A stretch of 64,000 bases of DNA from Latilactobacillus sakei (GTDB taxonomy: Bacteria > Bacillota > Bacilli > Lactobacillales > Lactobacillaceae): the NCBI GenBank assembly GCA_002953655.1, contig CP025839.1, positions 1,116,001 to 1,180,000 on the forward strand, written 5' to 3'. Below, piece by piece: positions 57,493 to 64,000 of this stretch. A program made the translations under genes and the position numbers. The notes under the pieces were generated by a model. The model had not been told where the DNA came from. It worked only from the letters and a program-made list of their open reading frames with translations, and ran no database searches. Position 1 is the first letter of the stretch. Every line of letters begins with the position of its first letter.

Positions 57493-57984
57493 TAACGTGC
57501 TTTTCAAGCTAACTTTCTGCGCTTAGCTTCGTACGCCAAATAATCGACACCGTCGGTTATTCGCCCCACTGTGCTAATGCTCGAAAGTTGACCAAACTTG
57601 AACGCACTTCTTTCTTTAATGTGCTTTTTGAAACTGACTCCTGCGCTTAACCATATTTGTCAAATCAGCGATTACATCGCTAATCTGCCAAATCCAGTTA
57701 ATGCTCAGAGTCAAACCGTTTCAAACGCACTTCTTTCTTTAACGTGTTTTTCAAACCATATTCCTGTGCCTAGCGCCATAAGTCAAACGATTCCTTCCAG
57801 TAATCATTCGCCTTATTATGCTAGTGCTCGGAACATAACCGGGCTGAACGCACTTCCCTTCTTTAACGTGCTTTTCAGCCCATACTTCTGCGGCTAGCCA
57901 CGTCCCGCAAATGCCCGACTTTGTCGGCCATTCACTGGACTACGCTAGTCCTCAAAGTATAACCGGGCTGAGCGCACTTCTTTA
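57493..57984 (-). repeat. Four tandem copies of a structured ~122-bp repeat
   Basis: Four degenerate copies (about 57493-57613, 57617-57735, 57740-57858, 57864-57984) fill the gap between the ABC-F gene and thyA. Each reads on the + strand from AACGTGCTTTT to ACGCACTTC and folds end to end: GTGC/GCAC, then two variable stems, then TTAGC/GCTAA-type stem, then a central hairpin (for example AGCGAT-TAC-ATCGCT at 57667-57681). The stems differ between copies but remain paired. The array starts right after the ABC-F stop codon (TAAAGAAGTGCG on the minus strand) and ends 28 bp before the thyA start. Confidence 0.88.
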
Positions 57985-59871
57985 GTCTGCGTATTCGCTT
58001 AGGTAGTCCCAGCGCGCCATTTTTTCATCTAGTTCTTGGTTTAAACGATCTAACTCAGCTTGCCATTCGGCTAATTTACCGTAATCAGCACCATTTTGAT
58101 TCATCTCAGTCTTGATTGTTTCGATTTGTTCATCTAGTTTTTCAAGATCTGTTTCAATATGGGCGTATTCCTTTTGTTCGTTATACGTTAACTTATGTTT
58201 AGCGGCTGGTTCCTTAACCGTTTCGACAGTGACTTCAGGTGTGGGCTTAGGTGCTGCAGCCTTTGTTGTCGCTGTTTTTTGTTTAGCCAAGTAATCACTG
58301 AATAGGCCGACTTCTGTCGTAATGTTGCCGTGGCCATCAAGCACCAATAATTTATCGGCGACTTGATCTAGGAAATACCGGTCATGGGAAACGGTAATGA
58401 CGGTCCCATTAAAGTTTTCAAGATAGTTTTCAAGAATCGTCAATGTTCCAATATCAAGGTCATTAGTTGGTTCATCCAATAATAAAACGTTCGGTTGTTG
58501 CATCAATAATTTCAAGAGATACAACCGGCGTTTTTCACCACCAGATAATTTCTTAATTAACGTCCCATGTGTTGACCGGTCAAAGAGGAACTGTTCCAAT
58601 AATTGCGTGACACTAATCCGGTCCCCATTTTTACCGATAACTTCTTCGCCGGCTTCTTGGAGGTAAGCAATCACCCGTTTATCAAGATCTAAATCTTCAT
58701 TTTGTTGCGTGTAATAACCCAAGTTAACCGTCTCACCGACGACCAATTCACCACTATCTAGCGGGATCCGTTCAGCTAAAACATTTAGTAGTGAGGACTT
58801 ACCAGCACCGTTCACCCCAGTAATCCCAATTCGATCATTAGCTTGCACTAACAAGCTGAAATCTTTCAGGATAGGATGCGCATCAAGTGTTAAGTTAGCG
58901 TCTTTGAGTTCTAAGACCTTCTTGCCTAAACGTGATTGGCCCATTTGAATATCAACTTCGGCAGTATCCGGCCCAGTTGTCAGATTGCCCTTCAAATCGT
59001 TAAACCGATTGATTCGCGCTTGTTGTTTTGTCGTCCGAGCTTTAGCCCCGGCGCGCATCCACGTCAACTCTTGCTTATAGAGTTGTTGTTGTTTGTGGGC
59101 GGCTTGTTGTTCGCGTTCAAGCCGGTCCGCTTTTTGTGTTAAGAATTGTTCGTAGTTCCCGGTATACGTATAGAGTTGACCGGCGTCCAATTCAAAAATT
59201 TGATTTGCGACCCGATCCAAGAAATAGCGATCATGCGTCACGATTAAAAGTGCGCCCTTATATTGTGCTAAGCGTTTTTCCAACCATTCGATAGAATCAA
59301 AATCAAGGTGGTTAGTCGGTTCGTCTAAGATTAATAAATCGGGGCTTTCAATCAAGGCTTGTGCCAAACCAACCCGTTTTTGTTGGCCCCCCGAGAGCGT
59401 ATTAATCGGTTGATCTAAGTCAGTTAAATGCAATTGCGTCAAAATTGTTTTGATATCGGTATCCACGGTCCAAGCATCTTGTTGCGTCATCTGCGCATCA
59501 GCTTGTTCATATTGCGTTTGCAACTTAGGATTCGTTGGATCGGCCGTATAAGCTGCCAGGACACGTTCGTAATTCTGAATCGTCTTAAACACTGGATTTT
59601 GGCCGGCAAAAATAGCGGCCATGATACTCAAATTAGTATCAAAGACCGGTTTTTGCGCTAAATAACTCATCGCGTATTGATTAGGTGTTTCAATCTGGCC
59701 ACTATCATAAGAGTCAGTGCCTGTTAACGCGTTTAATAATGTCGTCTTCCCAGTCCCGTTAATCCCAACGAGGCCAATTCGATCACCTTCGCGAATTAAA
59801 AATGAGATATCTTTAAAGAGCGTTTTTTCGCCATAAGTCTTCGTTAAGTTCGTCGCTGTTAATGTTTGCAA
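57982..59871 (-). CDS. ABC-F family ATPase, Uup/YfmR type
   Basis: This 629-residue soluble ABC-F protein has two nucleotide-binding domains without membrane parts. Domain 1 has GINGTGKTTLLNAL near 37, LSGGQQKRVGLAQAL near 160 and LDEPTNHLDF near 180. The inter-domain P-site linker (residues about 235-310) is Gln/Arg-rich (LYKQELTWMRAGAKARTTKQ). Domain 2 has GVNGAGKSSLLNVL near 355, LSGGEKRRLYLLKLL near 445 and LDEPTNDLDI. A coiled-coil C-terminal domain follows from about 560 (LDEQIETIKTEM), the mark of the Uup/YfmR branch, which acts on stalled ribosomes. The start codon appears to be TTG, preceded by AAAGGTG. Confidence 0.9.
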   Translation of the reverse strand: MQTLTATNLTKTYGEKTLFKDISFLIREGDRIGLVGINGTGKTTLLNALTGTDSYDSGQIETPNQYAMSYLAQKPVFDTNLSIMAAIFAGQNPVFKTIQNYERVLAAYTADPTNPKLQTQYEQADAQMTQQDAWTVDTDIKTILTQLHLTDLDQPINTLSGGQQKRVGLAQALIESPDLLILDEPTNHLDFDSIEWLEKRLAQYKGALLIVTHDRYFLDRVANQIFELDAGQLYTYTGNYEQFLTQKADRLEREQQAAHKQQQLYKQELTWMRAGAKARTTKQQARINRFNDLKGNLTTGPDTAEVDIQMGQSRLGKKVLELKDANLTLDAHPILKDFSLLVQANDRIGITGVNGAGKSSLLNVLAERIPLDSGELVVGETVNLGYYTQQNEDLDLDKRVIAYLQEAGEEVIGKNGDRISVTQLLEQFLFDRSTHGTLIKKLSGGEKRRLYLLKLLMQQPNVLLLDEPTNDLDIGTLTILENYLENFNGTVITVSHDRYFLDQVADKLLVLDGHGNITTEVGLFSDYLAKQKTATTKAAAPKPTPEVTVETVKEPAAKHKLTYNEQKEYAHIETDLEKLDEQIETIKTEMNQNGADYGKLAEWQAELDRLNQELDEKMARWDYLSEYAD

Positions 59872-59942
59872 TATTTTTCACCTTTTACTTTCATTCTCTC
59901 AATCATAGCGAATAATCCGGCGGGTGACAATTAAAAATCACT

Positions 59943-59973
59943 AAAAAAACCGATTCATAATCGAATCGGTTTT
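59943..59973 (-). terminator. Terminator behind the 154-codon gene
   Basis: AAAACCGATTC pairs with GAATCGGTTTT around ATAATC, with a seven-T run on the minus strand. Confidence 0.9.
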
Positions 59974-59983
59974 AATGCAGTCA

Positions 59984-60445
59984 TTAAATTTCAGGATATT
60001 CATCGGCAATTGAGCTTGTAGCATCAATGACGATGTATAAATGACCATTTTTTTGTGAGATTTGGCTGGTTTGATAAATGTTATCTAAACCGCTTGTATC
60101 CTTATTCTTGAATGGGAAGTAAATTTGAAGTGGTTTTTTATCTTGTTCGTCTTCAAAGATAAGGTCTAACTTCTCAATATCTTGATACTTCGTTGCGCGG
60201 CCAAACATCCCCATTTCAAGTGAGCCAGTGTTAATGTCTTCACTCTTAACATGATCAGCTTCTGGCAAGATTTCAGCTTTAAAACTCTTACATGGATGAA
60301 TTTCTTGCATTGGGCCACCATTAATGCGGCCATAGCTCGTTGTTACCCGGCTAATCCAAATATCGTTCAATTCCTTGTGGTTGATTGTCCATGCGTCACC
60401 ATTTCTAAAATACAATTTCAATTCTTTAAAAACGTGTTGTGCCAT
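59984..60445 (-). CDS. Conserved-looking protein of unknown function
   Basis: This 153-residue soluble protein is not one I recognise. It starts MAQHVFKELKLYFRNGDAWTIN and has a beta-rich character with alternating hydrophobic and charged runs (IWISRVTTSYGRI near 28, LDLIFEDEQDKKPLQIYFPF near 93, HLYIVIDATSSIADEYPEI at the end). It has a single Cys, and no signal peptide or membrane part. The start at 60445 has AGGGTGACATTG upstream; a Met three codons upstream overlaps that site. It has its own terminator and lies behind cca with a 59-bp gap. Confidence 0.75.
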   Translation of the reverse strand: MAQHVFKELKLYFRNGDAWTINHKELNDIWISRVTTSYGRINGGPMQEIHPCKSFKAEILPEADHVKSEDINTGSLEMGMFGRATKYQDIEKLDLIFEDEQDKKPLQIYFPFKNKDTSGLDNIYQTSQISQKNGHLYIVIDATSSIADEYPEI

Positions 60446-60513
60446 CAATGTCACCCTTTCTGAATGTGCTTACATGCTTATTTTAACACAAGTCTTGAAA
60501 AAGTGGTTCATTT

Positions 60514-61707
60514 TTATTTAGCAGCCTTTAGTAACGCTTCCGTGTCATTTGGTAACTCGGCTAGGACCACTTTCCGTTCTAAAATAGCCAGCGTTTTACC
60601 TAAAATGGGTCCGGGCTGGAAGCCATTTTGCATCAATATTTGGCCATTAATCGCTAAATCGGCTTTTTGTTTAATTTGTAACCGGTCATAACGCGTGAAC
60701 CAGTCGGCAGTCGGAATTGTCGCAGTTGTCACTAATTCTGCGATTTGCAAACTGATCACTAAAACTGCTTGGCCAGCTTGATAAAGGTCCCATTGATCGG
60801 CAGTTGCCGTCAATAATTTAGGCAGTAAGACTAAGCCCGCTTTAACCGCATCAATCACATCATTAGCACTCTTCCAATGCTTCAAAAAACGCCCAGCTTG
60901 TGCGGGGGTTTGCCCAAGTAAATAGGTCACCACTAACCAAACCGTACTTTCGTCATGCAGCTGCTTCGTGGGCAAGGCCGTCAATTGTTCCAAAGCCGGT
61001 AATTGATCAGCCAAATCTGGACAATATCGATATAAGCCCGTGTCAATAAACGTCCGTAACCCATTTTGCCGTTCAATCCCTTGCATCAACTTCATAAATT
61101 CAACGTGAATGCGTTCAACTGCAATTTTTTCAAGTAAGGCAGCGTGTTTTTCAATCGCGGCTTGCGTGTTTTCAGTCACTGAAAAACCGAGTTGGCTCTC
61201 AAACCGAACTGCCCGCATCATCCGAAGTGCATCTTCGTGGAAGCGTTCATCGGCGACACCGACCGCTCGAATTTTATGCGCCTTCAAATCAGCAATGCCG
61301 TCAAAAAGATCGATAATTTCACCATCTGCGCGCATCGCTAAGGCGTTAATGGTAAAATCACGCCGTTTCAAGTCCTCTTCCAATGAGCGGACAAACGTTA
61401 CTGAATCAGGCCGCCGAAAATCTTGGTATCCGGTTTCCGTTCTAAAAGTTGTCACTTCGTAGCCATTCCCATGATCTAAAATCATGACCGTACCATGTTG
61501 AATCCCAGTATCGACGGTCCGTTTAAAAATTTGTTTGATTTCAGCTGGATAGGCAGATGTCGCAATGTCAACATCATGAATTGGTAAGCCCAATAAATTA
61601 TCACGGACACTCCCCCCAACAAAGTAAGCCTCAAAACCAGCTGCTTCAATTTGTTCTAGGATTGGCAGTGCTTCTGCAAATTCGGGCGCAAAAGTCGTTA
61701 ATTTCAT
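60514..61707 (-). CDS. cca: CCA-adding enzyme (tRNA nucleotidyltransferase)
   Basis: This enzyme adds or repairs the CCA end of tRNAs. The 397-residue protein is a class II nucleotidyltransferase: the glycine and Asp site YFVGGSVRDNLLGLPIHDVDIATSAYP (residues 29-55), RRDFTINALAMR near 114, RFHEDALRMMRAVRFESQLGF near 157 and a helical C-terminal body. The length is typical for Firmicute CCA enzymes. AAGAGGTTG precedes ATG 61707. Confidence 0.96.
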   Translation of the reverse strand: MKLTTFAPEFAEALPILEQIEAAGFEAYFVGGSVRDNLLGLPIHDVDIATSAYPAEIKQIFKRTVDTGIQHGTVMILDHGNGYEVTTFRTETGYQDFRRPDSVTFVRSLEEDLKRRDFTINALAMRADGEIIDLFDGIADLKAHKIRAVGVADERFHEDALRMMRAVRFESQLGFSVTENTQAAIEKHAALLEKIAVERIHVEFMKLMQGIERQNGLRTFIDTGLYRYCPDLADQLPALEQLTALPTKQLHDESTVWLVVTYLLGQTPAQAGRFLKHWKSANDVIDAVKAGLVLLPKLLTATADQWDLYQAGQAVLVISLQIAELVTTATIPTADWFTRYDRLQIKQKADLAINGQILMQNGFQPGPILGKTLAILERKVVLAELPNDTEALLKAAK

Positions 61708-61854
61708 TTATTCAACCTCTTATCTGACCACTATTGGTACATCATTTTATCCATTTATCATACCACAATCCTTTGCTAAACTTAATTGGCTTAGTCATGA
61801 CAGCGATTCCGTGCTATATTTAATAGTAGGTACCACAGTAAGGGGGAATGACAA

Positions 61855-62727
61855 ATGACACAAAAAACAAATTTGACCACCACTTTCCGTGATTTAATCG
61901 CGATTGCCATTGGTTGTGCGATTTACGCCTTTGGTTTGATTACGATTAACATTCAAAACCACTTAGCTGAAGGTGGGTTAACCGGGATTACCTTAATTGT
62001 GCGCTATTGGCTTCATATTGATCCAGCATATACAACTTTAATTTTAAATATCCCATTAGTAATTCTTGGGTACAAATTTTTAGGCAAACGCGCCTTAGCG
62101 TATACAATTTACGGCACCGTCATGATGTCCGTCTTCTTATGGATTTGGCAACGCGTCCCGGTCACCATTAATTTAAATCACGATATTTTCATTGCCGCGC
62201 TACTGGCTGGTTTATGTGGTGGTTTTGGTAGTGGTATCATCTACCGCTACGGTGGTACGACAGGCGGTAGTGATGTCATCGCCCGAATTATTGAAAAACG
62301 ACGGGGAGTCCAAATGGGGCGTTCCCTATTAATTTTTGATATCTTTGTTTTAACAGCTTCCCTCAGTTACCTCGATATCGAGCACATGATGTATACCTTA
62401 ATTGCATCATACGTTTTCTCCCGCGTCGTTAACTTTACACTCGAAGGGGCGTATGCGGCCAAAGGTTTGTTAGTCGTCAGCGATCACTATCAAAAGATTG
62501 CCAATCAAATCATGTCTCAAACCGGTCGGGGCGTGACTTTCTTACACGCTGAAGGGGGTTATTCACACCAATCGCGTCAAATGATTTATTGTGTAGTCGG
62601 TGCTAGCGAAGTGGCCCACCTCAAAAGAATTATTGAACACCAAGACCCAAAAGCCTTCATTTCAATTATTGACGTCCACGAAGCACTAGGAGAAGGCTTT
62701 ACGTATGAGACGCCCATGAAGGATTAA
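61855..62727 (+). CDS. YitT family membrane protein
   Basis: This 290-residue protein has five to six membrane segments in its first 190 residues (DUF161: IAIGCAIYAFGLITINIQNHLAEGGLTGI near 16, GFGSGIIYRYGGTTGGSDVIARII near 121) and a C-terminal cytosolic DUF2179 domain (ANQIMSQTGRGVTFLHAEGGYSHQSRQMIYCVV near 217). The function of the family is not settled; an exporter-like role has been proposed. GGGGGAA precedes ATG 61855. It is monocistronic, divergent from cca and convergent with the LPMO gene. Confidence 0.88.
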   Translation: MTQKTNLTTTFRDLIAIAIGCAIYAFGLITINIQNHLAEGGLTGITLIVRYWLHIDPAYTTLILNIPLVILGYKFLGKRALAYTIYGTVMMSVFLWIWQRVPVTINLNHDIFIAALLAGLCGGFGSGIIYRYGGTTGGSDVIARIIEKRRGVQMGRSLLIFDIFVLTASLSYLDIEHMMYTLIASYVFSRVVNFTLEGAYAAKGLLVVSDHYQKIANQIMSQTGRGVTFLHAEGGYSHQSRQMIYCVVGASEVAHLKRIIEHQDPKAFISIIDVHEALGEGFTYETPMKD

Positions 62728-62739
62728 ATAGCATAACCG

Positions 62740-62775
62740 AAAAAAGGCTGAACAGATATTTGTTCAGCCTTTTTT
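62740..62775. terminator. Bidirectional terminator, yitT-family gene / LPMO
   Basis: AAAAAAGGCTGAACA pairs perfectly with TGTTCAGCCTTTTTT around GATATT, between two convergent genes. Confidence 0.94.
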
Positions 62776-62828
62776 GATTTCTTGTTTTAAACAATCGTCA
62801 TGCTTCATTCTTAATAATCCCAATTTCT

Positions 62829-63440
62829 TTACTTCGTAATATTTAAATCCACCGCTTGATAGAAGGCATTTGCCGTATCCGAAATATTCCAAACACCTAG
62901 CAACACATTATAGCCACTTCGGTCGGTTGGAATATTAATCGTCTGTGCAACGTCTTTGGCTGGTAACTTTCCTTGATCATCAATCGAAGAAATCTTTTCA
63001 AAGTTTAAAATACTTAGCGGTTGATTTGGATTCCAACCTGGGCGGGTTAAGTAATAGTCCCACGTACTTGTTTTATGTTGTGCCGTTAAGTGCCACTTAA
63101 TCGTTAATGCGCCTGATTTAACTTGATTTTGATGCCATCTCGTACTCGTTTGTTCATCAAGATTCGAAAATGAACTGATATTAGCACTCGCTAATTTGCC
63201 ATCGATAAATGTATTCTTAGGGGCTTCAATACTTTGTGGCTCGTATTGAACTTGACCAACATTGGTGTTCAATGGTTTTTGACCGGTATCATTTGTGAAC
63301 GCATTACTACCTAAATACGCGCGACTACCTGGGGATGTGATATACCCGTGTGCGCTAACTTGTCCGGCACCTAATGCTGTCACACCTAATACTGAACAAA
63401 AGCCAACGATGGTCCATTTCAATAATTGCTTCTTCATCAT
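62829..63440 (-). CDS. Secreted AA10 lytic polysaccharide monooxygenase (chitin-binding protein)
   Basis: This is a copper enzyme that cleaves crystalline chitin oxidatively outside the cell. The 203-residue precursor has a signal peptide (MMKKQLLKW then a hydrophobic run to QVSA) cut before His31, the N-terminal ligand of the histidine brace. The second ligand is His122 in LTAQHKTSTWDYY, and Phe193 in ANAFYQAVD fits the axial position. The mature domain of about 173 residues stands alone, with no extra binding module, as in EfAA10A of Enterococcus, which it resembles closely as I recall that sequence. AAGGAG precedes the ATG at 63440; the next ATG codon is an equal alternative. A cre-like site overlaps its promoter. 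Confidence 0.93.
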   Translation of the reverse strand: MMKKQLLKWTIVGFCSVLGVTALGAGQVSAHGYITSPGSRAYLGSNAFTNDTGQKPLNTNVGQVQYEPQSIEAPKNTFIDGKLASANISSFSNLDEQTSTRWHQNQVKSGALTIKWHLTAQHKTSTWDYYLTRPGWNPNQPLSILNFEKISSIDDQGKLPAKDVAQTINIPTDRSGYNVLLGVWNISDTANAFYQAVDLNITK

Positions 63441-63486
63441 ATCCACTCCTTATCATTTATATTACATTTTAATGTTATCAAGCTCG

Positions 63487-63501
63487 AGAAAGCGTTGTCA
63501 A
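63487..63501 (-). promoter_or_regulatory. Candidate cre site overlapping the LPMO -35 box
   Basis: AGAAAGCGTTGTCA (+ strand 63487-63500) fits the cre consensus TGWAARCGYTWNCW at 12 of 14 positions. On the minus strand its last bases form the -35 box TTGACA (63496-63501), with GATAAC/TAACAT as a weak -10 16-18 bp downstream. CcpA bound here would block transcription when preferred sugars are present. Confidence 0.5.
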
Positions 63502-63554
63502 AAAATTACGCTTCATTCTTTCTGCCTTTTTAAAATCAATACCGCTTGCACACT

Positions 63555-63596
63555 AAAAAAGACCCTTCAGTTAGATAACACTAACTGAAGGGTCTT
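63555..63596 (-). terminator. Terminator of the MFS gene
   Basis: AAGACCCTTCAGTTAG pairs perfectly with CTAACTGAAGGGTCTT around ATAACA, with a T-run on the minus strand. Confidence 0.94.
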
Positions 63597-63600
63597 CAAT

Positions 63601-64000
63601 TTATAGTAATTCTTTACCGTCGATCATTTCAATTTCTTTTTCTTCTTCCTCCGCCGTTATGAAATACTGTTGATTGCGAAGAACGAATAAAATCCCAATT
63701 AGAATCATCAAGCCGGCGAAGTAAAATGTCCAGTGAGCTGACCATTTTTCAGCAATTTTACCAGCGACAAAAGGCGCAATGGCCCCCGGTAAACCGAATG
63801 AAACTGTAGGCAGACGATGCAACACTGCGTTCAATCGTCTTATTTTCCATTGCAACCGTTGTTAAGAGCGTATTGACTAAGCCTTGGAAGAAGCCGGCGA
63901 TGATCACGCCAAAGGCCACTAGGACTGGTTGATCAGCATTAATCCCAATCACTACTAAGCAAACGAGGAAAAAGCCCAACCCAATCAACAATGTCATTAA
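63601..64000 (-). pseudogene. MFS transporter, C-terminal part, frameshifted and cut by the window end
   Basis: Two overlapping minus-strand frames together encode the end of a major facilitator protein. The upstream frame gives IGLGFFLVCLVVIGINADQP, GFFQGLVNTLLTTVAME and SVASSAYSFIRF, then runs into a nonsense tail. The downstream frame continues with GAIAPFVAGKIAEKW, HWTFYFAGLMILIGILFVL and an acidic end. The switch falls at a run of five C on the + strand (63783-63787). A one-base deletion there would restore a plausible join (RFTGAIAPF). Either the gene is broken in this strain or the base call in the homopolymer is wrong. The N-terminal part lies beyond the window. Confidence 0.8.

Noticed and set aside
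57598-57897. 99-codon + strand frame across the repeat array
   Set aside because: It is an accident of the 122-bp repeat unit (length not broken by stops), has no ribosome site, and its peptide simply repeats the element.
57493-57984. CRISPR array
   Set aside because: Units are about 122 bp, diverged along their whole length and have no unique spacers or cas genes nearby.

Overview
The window reads as chromosomal DNA of a low-GC Gram-positive lactic acid bacterium of the Lactobacillaceae. Its gene content (class 1B PyrD with PyrK, pyruvate formate-lyase, acetolactate decarboxylase, the YpmS/YpmR/YozE set, an ECF-type ThiT, a single-domain AA10 LPMO and a malonate decarboxylase operon) fits the Latilactobacillus sakei/curvatus group best. 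That assignment is inference from gene content and was not searched. No rRNA, tRNA, CRISPR array, transposase or prophage was seen.

Layout. Positions 1-4.7 kb hold the end of the pyrimidine operon (carB 3' part, pyrK, pyrD, pyrF, pyrE). From 4.8 to 11.7 kb lie rqcH, two degV genes, a DUF1836 gene, a hemolysin-III-family gene and a tetR-dehydrogenase pair. From 11.7 to 14.4 kb there is an AT-rich gap, a perfect 16-6-16 palindrome, the xerS recombinase gene, and a TPP riboswitch with thiT. From 14.4 to 34 kb lie a P1B metal ATPase, a small unknown gene, ppaC, a lysR gene, pflB-pflA, parE-parC, plsY, fetA-fetB, a thiD/pdxK kinase, alsS-aldB and a LacX-like epimerase. From 33.6 to 44.9 kb there is a conserved housekeeping block (lepB, rbgA, rnhB, dprA, topA, trmFO, xerC, hslV, hslU), interrupted by an NmrA/Rrf2 pair. 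From 45 to 47.7 kb lie yozE, ypmS, ypmR and a third degV. From 47.8 to 56 kb is a complete malonate decarboxylase operon (mdcH-A-C-DE-G-membrane gene-B) with a divergent LysR gene. From 56 to 64 kb lie thyA-dfrA, a tandem structured repeat, an ABC-F gene, an unknown gene, cca, a yitT-family gene, an LPMO and a frameshifted MFS gene.

Organisation. Most genes left of about 14.4 kb are on the + strand and nearly all genes to its right are on the - strand. That is the pattern expected where the two replichores meet. The xerS gene and the 11-6-11 compatible palindrome sit exactly at the switch, so I read this as the replication terminus with the dif-like site.

The strongest unusual signal is a roughly 122-bp element present as four tandem copies between the ABC-F gene and thyA, plus one full and one partial copy between carB and pyrK. 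Each copy folds into a long hairpin, and the copies carry compensatory changes that keep the stems paired. Both loci start directly after the stop codon of the upstream gene, in the same orientation relative to transcription.

Metabolically the window supplies de novo UMP synthesis, mixed-acid (PFL) and acetoin branches from pyruvate, thiamine uptake under riboswitch control, decarboxylation of malonate to acetate, folate/dTMP synthesis and copper-dependent chitin oxidation. Candidate CcpA (cre), PerR, TetR, Rrf2 and LysR sites are given with their limits.
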